A stretch of DNA of 64,000 nucleotides from Vicinamibacterales bacterium (GTDB taxonomy: Bacteria; Acidobacteriota; Vicinamibacteria; Vicinamibacterales; Fen-181): contig DASXVO010000054.1 in assembly GCA_036504215.1 (NCBI GenBank), positions 124,001-188,000 of the forward strand, given 5' to 3'. A program made the translations under genes and the position numbers. Within the stretch, counting starts at the first letter, position 1. Each line of letters begins with the position of its first letter. The notes beneath the pieces were generated by a model. It did no database searches, was not told the DNA's origin, and worked only from the letters and a program-made list of their open reading frames with translations. Shown piece after piece: positions 24,189 through 32,748 of the stretch.

Positions 24189-25796
24189 CTATTGCCCAAT
24201 CTTCCATTCGTACACGTTCCAGAAGATCCCGACGTTCGTCGGATTCCCCCGGAAGCCGCGAAGCCGCGCGGGCACCGCATCGAGCCGCGTGATGTTGTAG
24301 AGCGGAATCTCCGGGGCCAGATCGGCGATCCGACGTTGGGCCTCCTGCAGCAGCCGGCGGCGCTCGCCGAGATCCACCGTCCGATCGGACGCGTACAGCA
24401 CCTTCGTCAACGCGTCGTCACGCAGGTAGTTGATGTTCCGGCCCGCCGGTGGCGTCCGGTCCGCGGCGAAAAAGAGGGTCATCTCCGGATCGGACGGCAT
24501 CTGCCACCAGTGCAGCATCGCGTCGAACCGACCCTCGAACCACAGCGCGCTGATCGTGGTCCCATCCTGGAGCTGCACCTTCACGTCGGCGCCGACATCC
24601 CGCCACTGGCGCTGCACCGCCTGAGCGATGTTCTCCCTGATCGCGAAACCCGCCTGCGTGACCAGCGTGAACGACAGCGGCCGGCCGTCGCGCTCGCGGA
24701 CGGCGTCGCCGTTGGTGTCGCGCCACCCGGCATCGTCCAGCAGCGCGCGTGCCTGGGACGGATCGAACCCGTAGCGGCGAACCTGGTCGGTATACGCCCA
24801 CGACAGCGGCTGGACCGGTCCGTCGATGACCGGCGCGAGGCCGTCGAGAATCGTTCGCGTCAGGAGCGACCGGTCGATGGCATGCGCCAGGGCGCGGCGC
24901 ACGCGCACGTCCCGAAACGCCGGCACGCTCTTCTGGTTGAGCGTGATGTGCTCGTAGGCGTTCCCCATCATCCGGTGGATCGCGAGGCCCGGCACCGACT
25001 GAATCTCCCGGTACTTGTCCCAGGGCACGAGGGCGACGACGTGCACCTCGCCGCTGCGAAGCTGGTTGATGCGCGTGTTGGTGTTCGTGAGGAACTTGAA
25101 GAGCAGGCGCTCGATCCTCGGCTGCCCGCGCCAGTACTTGGGCACGCGCTCGAGGAGGATGTGCTCGCCGGTGCGCCATTCGACGACGCGGTACGGTCCG
25201 GTGCCGAGCGGCTTGCGGTTGTAGTCCGTGGCCCGATCGATGTCGCGTCCCTCGAGGACGTGCTTCGGGAAGCAGCCCCTGATGAATTGGATCGCGTAGG
25301 GCGCGTAGACCTCGCGATAGTGGATGACCGCCGTCAGCGCATCGGGCGCGTCCACCGACGAGATGCGGTCGAATCCATCGGTACTCTCGGGTTTGTACGC
25401 CGGGTTCTGGAGTGCCTCGACGGTGAACTTGACGTCGGCCGACGAGAAAGGTCGGCCGTCCTGCCACGAGACGTTCGGGCGCAGCTTCCAGGTGACGTCC
25501 ATCCCGCCGTCGGGACGGAGGCGCACGCCGCCGTTCTCGAGCGACGGCACGTCGGTCGCGAGCACCGGCACGACGTTCATCTTCTCGTCGGTGGTCGTCA
25601 GGCCCTCGACCACGCACGTCTGGATGTCCTCGAGGATGTGTGTGCTGAACCGGTTCAGCGTGTCGGGCTCGCGGTCGTAGCCGATGATGAGCAGGCTGTT
25701 CGACGGGCCGGTGGCCGGCCGCGGTGAGCAGCCGCCGAAGGCGACGACCGCCGCGATCGATGCGACGCCGACGCGCAGTCCCCTATGTTGCGGCAT
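24189..25796 (-). CDS. family 5 solute-binding lipoprotein of a peptide importer
   Basis: 535 residues. The lipobox VAFGGC near 17-22 predicts lipidation, and the SBP_bac_5 pattern follows: YDREPDTLNRF, WKLRPNVSWQDGRPFSSADV, LGTGPYRVVEW, RVRRALAHAIDRSLL. Such proteins capture oligopeptides or similar amines for the permeases encoded downstream. Its ATG lies inside the last codons of the DUF885 gene (14-base overlap), linking import to that hydrolase. The preferred peptide cannot be read from sequence. Confidence 0.9.
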   Translation of the reverse strand: MPQHRGLRVGVASIAAVVAFGGCSPRPATGPSNSLLIIGYDREPDTLNRFSTHILEDIQTCVVEGLTTTDEKMNVVPVLATDVPSLENGGVRLRPDGGMDVTWKLRPNVSWQDGRPFSSADVKFTVEALQNPAYKPESTDGFDRISSVDAPDALTAVIHYREVYAPYAIQFIRGCFPKHVLEGRDIDRATDYNRKPLGTGPYRVVEWRTGEHILLERVPKYWRGQPRIERLLFKFLTNTNTRINQLRSGEVHVVALVPWDKYREIQSVPGLAIHRMMGNAYEHITLNQKSVPAFRDVRVRRALAHAIDRSLLTRTILDGLAPVIDGPVQPLSWAYTDQVRRYGFDPSQARALLDDAGWRDTNGDAVRERDGRPLSFTLVTQAGFAIRENIAQAVQRQWRDVGADVKVQLQDGTTISALWFEGRFDAMLHWWQMPSDPEMTLFFAADRTPPAGRNINYLRDDALTKVLYASDRTVDLGERRRLLQEAQRRIADLAPEIPLYNITRLDAVPARLRGFRGNPTNVGIFWNVYEWKIGQ

Positions 25797-27591
25797 CTGC
25801 CCTCATCAGTTTTGCGGCCAGCGCCACGGGGATCGCTCCGAACGACAGCAACCGGTCGTGGAATGCTCGCAGGGAGAAGCGCGCCCCGAGCGCCTTCGAC
25901 CGTTCGGCGCGAAGCTGGTGAATCTGGCTGGTTCCGAGCCAGTACATGACCGCGGCGCCCGGGAACATCGAGTTCTTGGAAGCCTCGCTTCGCGCGGCTT
26001 CTGGCGACATCCCCACGCCGTCGGCGTAGAACGTCACCGCCTCGTCGAAGGTCATCATCCCCTGGTGGAGTTCGATGTCCACGATCGCGCGGCCGAGCTG
26101 CCGGAGGCGGCTGTGTTCCTCGGCCACGGTCTCGAGCGGCGTCAGGAGCCCGTATTCCTGCGCGAGATCCGTCGCGTAGCACGCCCAGCCCTCGGCCAGC
26201 GTGCCGCCGCAGAACATGGCGATACGGCTGGCGCCGTCCACCGCCGCGATCCGCCCGACGAGCGACAGGGAGCGCGCGGCGTGGGCATTCTGCACGTGAT
26301 GGCCGAGCCCGCCGTGGTGGACCACGTGGTTCAGCTTGATCACGTTCGTGTTGACGGCCCGCAGGCGCCGCTCGCATTCCTCCGGCGGCATCATCGTGTC
26401 GATCGCCGGCACCGTGCACTCGTGCACCGCGGGCGGATCGAACGGCGCCGGCGAACGGTAGAAGAGATAGTAGAGCGAGGGAGCGGCCTCGCGGGTCCAG
26501 ACTGGGATCGGCACGAACCGGATCGGTGCGTCGGGCCATGTGACGAGGTCGTGTGCGGCCGCCATCTCGCGACACTTCCGCCACCACTCGTCGTGCGCGC
26601 CGAGATACGACGGGACGTCCGGATGATTGTCGGCCAACCGCCCCTGGATGTCAGGCCAGCCGCCGGGCGCCTCGCGTCGAGCCGCCTCGGAGAAGCGGGC
26701 GCTCTGCACCTCGAATGCCGCACGGGCCTCGGCGAGCAGCGCGGCAGCGGGCTGCGGCGTCCAGTGCCCGCGTCTCAACAACAACTCGAGATGCTCGCCG
26801 CCGCACGAGTAGCGCGAGGCGGCCGCCGGGCGTATCGTCTTCCGCAGCCACGTCTCGAGGCGCCCGAACGCGGCCAGCGCGTCTCGCGCGGCGTCTCGCG
26901 CGGCCTGCACTTCCGGCGTCGCCTTGCACGTGCACATCGCCGCCGCCATCCGCGCGCCTCGGAGCGGGTCGAAACCGGCTCCGGCTCCTTCGACTGCCGC
27001 GCGGGCTGACTCGTGCGCCAGCCAGAGGTCGAGACCAAACGACAGCAGCGTCCTGGCCCCGCCGCATTCGCGCAGGGCGCGGGCCGTCCACTCCGCGGGA
27101 ATCTCAGCCGCGATCGACCGGCGAGCCTGCTCGAGGAAGCCAGGGATGCCACGCAGCCGGGCGGTGAGCGACTCCAGCCGCGCGGCGAAGGGTGCGAACT
27201 CGCGGTTCATCAGCGCGATGATTCCGAAGATCGCCTCGCCAGTGAACAGAGCGGGGTTGCCGCGCTGAAAGTGCGGGCCGTTCAGCTCGGCGATCTGGAT
27301 CTCGAGGAAGGAGTCGGCAAGTTGGATGTCGATCGATCGCGCAGGCCACGACGGTGTCTCCGCCCCGAGCGCTCCGGTCGGCGCCAGTGCGCGGGGGCCG
27401 GCCGAAGCCGAGCCGGACTCGTCCGCGAGGCCCCTGCGCAGCGCCCTCATCTCTGCCACGGCAGCCTCGAGGCCGTCGGGCGACCAATCCGGCAGCCGGT
27501 CGTCGTGGTCGTGGACGCCCGTGAACGTGGCCGTCACCGGCCGAAGCCGGCAGTAGCTCTCGAAGAACGGACCCAGCGCATCGTGCGACAC
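25783..27591 (-). CDS. DUF885-family protein (putative metallopeptidase)
   Basis: 602 residues, no signal peptide, helical throughout. The DUF885 hallmark region is KLNHVVHHGGLGHHVQNAHA followed by CGGTLAEGWACYATDLAQEY, where the clustered histidines and the Glu of EGW are the likely metal site. The GTG start at 27591 has AGAGGT upstream. It is the first gene of a five-gene operon with the peptide-binding protein, two permeases and a methyltransferase, which supports a role in cytoplasmic breakdown of imported peptides. DUF885 is sometimes assigned to M2/M3-like peptidases; activity is unproven here. Confidence 0.75.
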   Translation of the reverse strand: MSHDALGPFFESYCRLRPVTATFTGVHDHDDRLPDWSPDGLEAAVAEMRALRRGLADESGSASAGPRALAPTGALGAETPSWPARSIDIQLADSFLEIQIAELNGPHFQRGNPALFTGEAIFGIIALMNREFAPFAARLESLTARLRGIPGFLEQARRSIAAEIPAEWTARALRECGGARTLLSFGLDLWLAHESARAAVEGAGAGFDPLRGARMAAAMCTCKATPEVQAARDAARDALAAFGRLETWLRKTIRPAAASRYSCGGEHLELLLRRGHWTPQPAAALLAEARAAFEVQSARFSEAARREAPGGWPDIQGRLADNHPDVPSYLGAHDEWWRKCREMAAAHDLVTWPDAPIRFVPIPVWTREAAPSLYYLFYRSPAPFDPPAVHECTVPAIDTMMPPEECERRLRAVNTNVIKLNHVVHHGGLGHHVQNAHAARSLSLVGRIAAVDGASRIAMFCGGTLAEGWACYATDLAQEYGLLTPLETVAEEHSRLRQLGRAIVDIELHQGMMTFDEAVTFYADGVGMSPEAARSEASKNSMFPGAAVMYWLGTSQIHQLRAERSKALGARFSLRAFHDRLLSFGAIPVALAAKLMRADAAT

Positions 27592-27709
27592 AAGCTACCT
27601 CTCGAAAGGGCCCCCGTCGGACCGGACCGGTCAGCCACATCGAGGCCTTCCCGTCGATGGTTGGGACAACCGCACCGAGGCCGGCCTGTCTATCGGTCAG
27701 CGCGCGACG

Positions 27710-28843
27710 TCAACCCTGCGTCGAGTCCAACGGCAGCGACACCCACCGCCGCTCGCGAAACGACAACTCCACGGCATTGATCGTCTCCTGCACCCAGGCG
27801 CCGTCGGCGAAATCCCCCTGGCTCTGGCGTCCGATGTCGAGAATCTCGTCCACGAAGTCGGCGGTGAGATTCGCGTAGAACAGCGACCGCCAACTCTCTT
27901 CATCGCTCCCGCCGGCAGGGTAGAACCGCTCGGGAATCGGCAGCCGCCTGAACTCCACTTCGTCCGGCTTCGCGCCGTGGACGGTTTCGCAGCATCCGAA
28001 CTCCTCGACGAGGCGGCAGATCAGGGCGCCTTGGCTGCCGTAGATGCGCGCCTCGAGGCCCGGGTAGTTGCCGACGGTGACGAAACTGGTCTGGATCGAG
28101 CACAAGGCGCCGTTGTCGAATTCGCCGATGAAGATGTCCCCGTCGTCGATGTTCATCCGCATCATGCGGCCCGTGGCGCGCACGATCCGTTCGGGAACGA
28201 AGTTGCGCATCGTGCCCACGACCGACCGCAGGTTGCTGCCGACGAACCAGTGCGCCAGGTCGATGATCGGCGCGCCGTAACCCTCGAGCGACGAGACCTG
28301 GAGCACCGACTGGTCCGCCTCGTGATCGACCTGACGGAGCGGCGTGGAAGGGTTCAACCACTGCGAGTTCTGCTCGTAGCCGTTGAAGACGAACGGTGTG
28401 CCGATGTAACCCTCGTCGATGAGGAACTTCACGTACCGCATGCCGGGGCTGTGGCGGAAGGTGAATCCCATCTTCGTCTTCAAGCCCTTCGAGCGTGCCA
28501 GGTCGCGCGCGCGGAGCGTGTCCCGGTAGTCGTAGGCGACGGGTTTCTCGCAGAGCACGTGCTTGCCGGCCTGGAGCGCGGCCCACGTCAACTCGAGGTG
28601 CGTGGCGCTCGGCGTGCACACATCGACCATGTCGATGTCGTCGCGGGCAATGAGGGCCTGATGGCTGGCTGTGCACACCGGGATCCGGAAGTCGCGGGCC
28701 GCCGCCTCGGCAAGGGGAAGATTCGGATCGGCGATGGCCACGACCTCGCACCGCGGGTCGCGCGCGAAGCCGGGCAGATGAGCCAGACGCGCCCACGCCC
28801 CCGCGCCCAGCACCCCAACGCGCACTTTCTTCGATGGTGTCAT
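27710..28843 (-). CDS. Gfo/Idh/MocA-family NAD(P)-dependent oxidoreductase
   Basis: 377 residues. The N-terminal Rossmann fingerprint is VRVGVLGAGAWARLAHLPGF, and GKHVLCEKPVAYDY near 95 is the conserved EKP motif whose Lys helps bind the cofactor and substrate. The C-terminal alpha/beta substrate domain holds GAPIIDLAHWFVG with the catalytic Asp/His. The family oxidises or reduces sugars, inositols or similar polyols. It is not coupled to a neighbour (118 bases to the DUF885 start, 50 to the next gene). Confidence 0.85.
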   Translation of the reverse strand: MTPSKKVRVGVLGAGAWARLAHLPGFARDPRCEVVAIADPNLPLAEAAARDFRIPVCTASHQALIARDDIDMVDVCTPSATHLELTWAALQAGKHVLCEKPVAYDYRDTLRARDLARSKGLKTKMGFTFRHSPGMRYVKFLIDEGYIGTPFVFNGYEQNSQWLNPSTPLRQVDHEADQSVLQVSSLEGYGAPIIDLAHWFVGSNLRSVVGTMRNFVPERIVRATGRMMRMNIDDGDIFIGEFDNGALCSIQTSFVTVGNYPGLEARIYGSQGALICRLVEEFGCCETVHGAKPDEVEFRRLPIPERFYPAGGSDEESWRSLFYANLTADFVDEILDIGRQSQGDFADGAWVQETINAVELSFRERRWVSLPLDSTQG

Positions 28844-28893
28844 CGATCCGCCCCCAGTCGACCATTCCTGCAGAACCGAGCCCGCGGCCGTCC

Positions 28894-30102
28894 CTACCTG
28901 CCGCCAGCCGACTTCACGACCTTCCCGCCCTTCATGACGAAGACCACGCGCCGAAGGGCGGTGATGTCCTCGAGTGGATCGCCGTCCACGGCGATCAGGT
29001 CCGCCTCCATGCCGGGAGCGACCGCGCCAATCCTGGACTCCAACCCGAGCGACGCGGCCGCGAGCGACGTGATCGACACGATGGCGGCAGCCGGATCCTG
29101 CCCGCCCTTCTGCACGCGGTAGATCAGTTCCTCGATGTTACGGCCGTGCGCGCCGGCCACCGCGTCGGTGCCGAAGACGATCTTCAGGTTCGGCGTCGCC
29201 AACGCCTGCTTGAACATGACGAGGTCCACCGGGATCGCCTTCTCCATGGCGGCGAACCCTTCGGCGTTGTAGTTGCCGATCCCGTCGTATTTCGCGCGGT
29301 TGTCGAGGTAGTTCTGCTTCACGAGGCCGATGTTCGGATCGATGTAGGTCCCGCGCGCTGCCAGGGCGCTGAGCGCGCTCTGGTCCGCGAAGGTCGCATG
29401 CTCGATCGTCGTGCAGCCCGCGTCGGCCGCGACCTTGATCGTGTCCGGCCCGTACGCGTGGATCAGCGTGCGAAGTCCCTGCGCCCTGGCCTCACCGCAG
29501 GCCGCCTGGAGTTGCTCGTTGCTCAGCGTCTGGCCGCCACCGTCGCGGACGCTCTTCGACGCGAAGATCTTGATCAGGTCGGCGCCGTCCGCCTTCAGCT
29601 TCCGGACCGTCTCGCGGATCTGATCGATGGTGAGCTGCGGGTTCGTGATCGCGCGAAGACATGTCAGCACCCGCGGACCGGGCAGGATGCCTCGAGCGAC
29701 GGCGTCGCGGACGTCCTTGTCCACCGGGTCGCCCACGCTCTGGACCGTCGTGAACCCGGCCATGAGCGTCACGAACGCGTTTTCCATCGCGTAGCCCATC
29801 TGCTGGGTCGGCGATGCGTCGCGCGGAGCGAACCGGCCGTCCGGCCCGAAATGCCACGTCAGGTGCACGTGGGTGTCGATGAGTCCCGGGAGGACCGTGA
29901 GCCGGCTCAGGTCGTAGGTGGCGCCCGGCGTCGATGGCCCGACCCGCTGGATCGACGCCCCCTGGACGACGATGGTGACGTTGCGCGCGGCGAACCCTTT
30001 GCCGTCCAGCAACACGCCGGCCCGGATGGTGATCGGCTGGTCCTGGCCGGCGCACAGGCCGGCTGCAAGCATGAAGGCGCAGGCGAAATGGAACGTTCTC
30101 AT
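28894..30102 (-). CDS. secreted amidohydrolase (imidazolonepropionase-like / prolidase-type)
   Basis: 402 residues with a short signal peptide (FHFACAFMLAAGLCAGQ). The metal-dependent amidohydrolase TIM barrel shows PGLIDTHVHLTWH (HxH ligands), a Lys in ADLIKIFASKSVRDGG, HAYGPD and EHATF histidines, and the catalytic Asp in IVFGTDAVAG. Secreted members of this group hydrolyse dipeptides or cyclic amides. The ATG at 30102 lies 6 bases from a TAGCAT hexamer (30114-30109, reverse strand), suggesting a leaderless transcript. It is followed on the same strand by the oxidoreductase gene after 50 bases. Confidence 0.85.
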   Translation of the reverse strand: MRTFHFACAFMLAAGLCAGQDQPITIRAGVLLDGKGFAARNVTIVVQGASIQRVGPSTPGATYDLSRLTVLPGLIDTHVHLTWHFGPDGRFAPRDASPTQQMGYAMENAFVTLMAGFTTVQSVGDPVDKDVRDAVARGILPGPRVLTCLRAITNPQLTIDQIRETVRKLKADGADLIKIFASKSVRDGGGQTLSNEQLQAACGEARAQGLRTLIHAYGPDTIKVAADAGCTTIEHATFADQSALSALAARGTYIDPNIGLVKQNYLDNRAKYDGIGNYNAEGFAAMEKAIPVDLVMFKQALATPNLKIVFGTDAVAGAHGRNIEELIYRVQKGGQDPAAAIVSITSLAAASLGLESRIGAVAPGMEADLIAVDGDPLEDITALRRVVFVMKGGKVVKSAGGR

Positions 30103-30108
30103 GCGGGG

Positions 30109-30114
30109 ATGCTA
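30109..30114 (-). promoter_or_regulatory. TAGCAT -10-like hexamer, leaderless arrangement
   Basis: Reverse-strand TAGCAT ends 6 bases before the amidohydrolase ATG at 30102; no ribosome-binding sequence fits in between. One of three TAGCAT copies at this kind of position in the window. Confidence 0.45.
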
Positions 30115-30197
30115 ACCGGGATGACCGACCTTTGGCGAGCGGTTCGTGGCGATGTTCTCGAGGGAGAACCCCAGTCAACACGCCGCGTCGCCAGCCG

Positions 30198-31646
30198 TCA
30201 CTTCGGGATCGGCGGCTTCTGCCCGGCAGGGATCGGTGACTTGTAGGGTTTTCCTCCGGTCTTCTTGACGAAGTCGGCACGAGCCTGCTTGATCAAATCG
30301 GGCCGGGTCAGCAGGTCCACGCCGGTCAGGGCGATCACGCTCGCCGCGGTCTCGGCCGCGTGGCTCGCGCCCGGGAGGCCGTGCGATGCGGACGTCGCCC
30401 AGCTGTGCCACGGCAGCTCCCTGCCCGCGGTCGCCACCGACAGGCCCACGGTCGGCGTGATGTGGCTCACGTCCGAGACGTCGGTCGAACCCCCTTCGGC
30501 TGGCTGCACACGGTCGGCGAGTGTCCGTATCGACGTGTCGATGCCCGATTCGGGCAACCCGAGCTCGCGCTGCAGCTGTCTGGCGAACACCTGCTCGGCC
30601 TCACCGAACTTCGGTCCGCCCACCGCCTCGAGGTTCCGCTGCATCGCCTCCTGGAGCGGCCGGTTGAAGACGTACTCGTGAAGTCCTGTCGTCAGCGTGA
30701 CCTTGTAGGTGGTCCTCGTCGCGAGCGCGGCGCCTTCGGCAATCTTCTGAATCCACGCGTAGTGCGCGTCGACCGACGCCCGATCGACGTCGCGGACGTA
30801 GGCCCACACGCTCGCGTACGACGGCACCACGTTGGGCGCCTCGCCCGCCGATGGGAACACGTAATGAATGCGCGAGGTCGGCTTCACGTGCTCGCGCATC
30901 ATGTTGAGGCCGTGCGCGAACAGCTCCACCGCGTCGAGCGCGCTCTTGCCGTTCCAGGGGTCGAACGCCGCGTGCGCCGGCTGACCGAAGAACTCGACCG
31001 TGAAGTTGTTCATCGCCTGGTTCGCCGTGTTGGCGACGGCGTTCTCCTGCGACGGATGCCATTCGATCGCGGCGTCGAGATCGTCGAAGGCGCCGTCACG
31101 CGCCATGTAGATCTTGCCGATGCCTGTCTCCTCGGCCGGCGTCCCGTACAACCTCAGTGTTCCCGGAAGGTGCTGCGCCGCCATGGTCCGCTTCAGGGCG
31201 ATCGCAGCGCCGACCGAACCCGCGCCGAACAGATCGTGCCCGCAGCCCTGGCCCGAGCTCACGCCGTCCTCCCGCGCCTGCTTCTTCGGAACCACGGCGT
31301 TGCCAATTCCGGGAAGGGCGTCGTATTCGGCAAGGATCCCGATGACGGGCTTGCCCGTGCCGTAGCTGGCGACGAACGCGGTGGGCATGCCCGCGACACC
31401 ACGCTCCACTCGGAACCCCTCCCGCTCCAGGATGTCGGCGAGGAACGCCGCGGATCGCTGCTCTCTCAGTGCACGTTCCGAGTACTTCCAGAGGGTGCTC
31501 GAGATCCGGGCGATGTCGCCGGCGATACGGTCCGTTTCGGCAAGCGCCGCCCGCTTCGCAGCGGGAACATCCTGAGCGGCGGCCGGAATCGCGAGGAGGA
31601 CGGCCACGGTGAGAAACAGGGCGGAGGCGGGCTTTGGGTTGGGCAT
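30198..31646 (-). CDS. secreted M20-family amidohydrolase, AbgB-like
   Basis: 482 residues from the ATG at 31646 behind AGGAAA; an upstream in-frame start exists but would lengthen the signal peptide (ASALFLTVAVLLAIPAAAQ). The M20D pattern is clear: GILAEYDALPG, QGCGHDLFGAGS (metal-ligand Cys/His), PAEETGIGK, IEWHPSQ, and a late DVSDVSH. It most resembles p-aminobenzoyl-glutamate hydrolase subunit B, which cleaves an amide to release glutamate. Export and the adjacent secreted amidohydrolase point to scavenging of amino-acid conjugates. Confidence 0.85.
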   Translation of the reverse strand: MPNPKPASALFLTVAVLLAIPAAAQDVPAAKRAALAETDRIAGDIARISSTLWKYSERALREQRSAAFLADILEREGFRVERGVAGMPTAFVASYGTGKPVIGILAEYDALPGIGNAVVPKKQAREDGVSSGQGCGHDLFGAGSVGAAIALKRTMAAQHLPGTLRLYGTPAEETGIGKIYMARDGAFDDLDAAIEWHPSQENAVANTANQAMNNFTVEFFGQPAHAAFDPWNGKSALDAVELFAHGLNMMREHVKPTSRIHYVFPSAGEAPNVVPSYASVWAYVRDVDRASVDAHYAWIQKIAEGAALATRTTYKVTLTTGLHEYVFNRPLQEAMQRNLEAVGGPKFGEAEQVFARQLQRELGLPESGIDTSIRTLADRVQPAEGGSTDVSDVSHITPTVGLSVATAGRELPWHSWATSASHGLPGASHAAETAASVIALTGVDLLTRPDLIKQARADFVKKTGGKPYKSPIPAGQKPPIPK

Positions 31647-31806
31647 GATGTTTCCTGGTGGGGACACCGTACCTTACCCAATGTGAGCGGAGAAGCGCAA
31701 TGCGCAGCCTGGGGGAGCGGGGTGCACGCCCGGCGGCCAACGCTCACGCGTCACGCCGCTCGGTCCAACGCCAGGCGACCCGAAGCCAGGGTGCGAAGGA
31801 GCGTGT

Positions 31807-31831
31807 GGCCATCACTCCGGGAGTGATGGCC
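31807..31831. repeat. perfect 12-bp inverted repeat over a stop codon
   Basis: GGCCATCACTCC-G-GGAGTGATGGCC, a 25-base palindrome with a single central base. It overlaps the last codons and TGA of the zinc-ribbon gene at 31812-32465. No T-run follows on either strand, so if it terminates transcription it does so as a simple stable hairpin; a dimeric protein-binding site is the alternative. Confidence 0.6.
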
Positions 31832-32465
31832 CGGCCGCTTCCGAGTCCCCGCCAACGCCTTTGAAGTGGTCCTCGTCCTCGGCGAAGAGGATGTTGAAGC
31901 TGGTCAGCGATCCGTAGCACGCCGTGACGTATGCCTGGAGCCTGATCTTGGCATCCTCGGGGAAGTCCATCGCGTTGACCTGTTGCTCGAGCGTACGCAG
32001 GCGATTGCGGATCATGACGATCTTGTGGAAGAACGTTTCGATGGGCCAGACCTTCTCCTGCAGCCCGGGCCTCCCCGGCCGCAGCACCAACTGGCCGTCG
32101 CGCCACTTGTCGGCGGGCACGGCAACCGTAACCCCGCTCTCCAGCCGAATCATGCGGCGCAGCACCGCCTCGAGGTCCGCCTCCGGGAGGTTGGCAGCGA
32201 CCGGCGGCGCGATACGTTCCCGTTCGGACAGGCGGGGCACCGCAAGCGTCGGCGCGTCGTGGGTCTCGACACGCGCAGGCGCGGACGCGGTGGCCGGAAC
32301 CCGCTCGGCGCCTCCGCCGCGGAAGTTGTGCTGGCTGCCGCAGAAGTCGCACTGTACACGAATCGGCCGTCCCGCCGAGTCCGCCGCGATGACGGTGTGC
32401 ACCCGGTCGATCTTGCACGCGCGGCACAGGTCTTCGACGTTCTCTCCCGCCCGATAGGTTCGCAT
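31812..32465 (-). CDS. zinc-ribbon protein of unknown function
   Basis: 217 residues. The N-terminus has two CxxC pairs, LCRACKIDRVH near 14 and VQCDFCGSQHNF near 40, spaced as a zinc ribbon. After a Pro/Ala-rich linker a helical C-terminal domain follows (LEAVLRRMIRLESG, VWPIETFFHKIVMIRNRLRT, LQAYVTACYGSLTSFNILFA). The combination resembles small nucleic-acid-associated conserved proteins, but I do not recognise the family. The ATG lies 6 bases after a TACCAT hexamer without a ribosome-binding site. A TonB C-terminal relic lies just upstream on the same strand. Confidence 0.6.
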   Translation of the reverse strand: MRTYRAGENVEDLCRACKIDRVHTVIAADSAGRPIRVQCDFCGSQHNFRGGGAERVPATASAPARVETHDAPTLAVPRLSERERIAPPVAANLPEADLEAVLRRMIRLESGVTVAVPADKWRDGQLVLRPGRPGLQEKVWPIETFFHKIVMIRNRLRTLEQQVNAMDFPEDAKIRLQAYVTACYGSLTSFNILFAEDEDHFKGVGGDSEAAGPSLPE

Positions 32466-32471
32466 GCGGCG

Positions 32472-32477
32472 ATGGTA
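32472..32477 (-). promoter_or_regulatory. TACCAT -10-like hexamer, leaderless arrangement
   Basis: Reverse-strand TACCAT ends 6 bases before the ATG at 32465, the same spacing as at the other TANNNT sites in the window. Confidence 0.35.
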
Positions 32478-32600
32478 TCACCGCGCCTGAATCGCGACCA
32501 CGTCCGCCACACCGTCCAGGCCAATGACCGCCTTCAGCACGACCACACCCTGAAGGCCTGCCTGCCTGGCCGCCGTGGTGTAGATCGGCCGCGAGTCCTT
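32478..32600 (-). pseudogene. TonB C-terminal domain fragment
   Basis: On the reverse strand one frame reads RPIYTTAARQAGLQGVVVLK and AVIGLDGVADVV, ending AIQAR and a stop. YP.AARQA..QGVV.LEAVIG.DG is the hallmark of the energy-transducing TonB C-terminal domain, normally followed by LRSIPLLDQAALDAV. That second half and the membrane-anchored N-terminus are missing. About 40 codons survive. It lies between divergently transcribed genes. Confidence 0.5.
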
Positions 32601-32734
32601 TCGATCGTCTGCCTCGGGGGCGCAGCCAGGCGTCGACCGAGGATCGTCGGTGACGGACCATGGAAGTCCGATTCATCTGAACTGGCGGACGAGTTGAGAC
32701 CGGCCGGCGAGTTGAATGGGAACGCGGACTGCAC

Positions 32735-32740
32735 TAGCAT
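32735..32740 (+). promoter_or_regulatory. TAGCAT -10-like hexamer before the second binding-protein gene
   Basis: TAGCAT ends 8 bases before the ATG at 32749; the intervening GGCGGCCA is not a good ribosome-binding site. Suggests transcription starting within one or two bases of the ATG. Confidence 0.4.
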
Positions 32741-32748
32741 GGCGGCCA

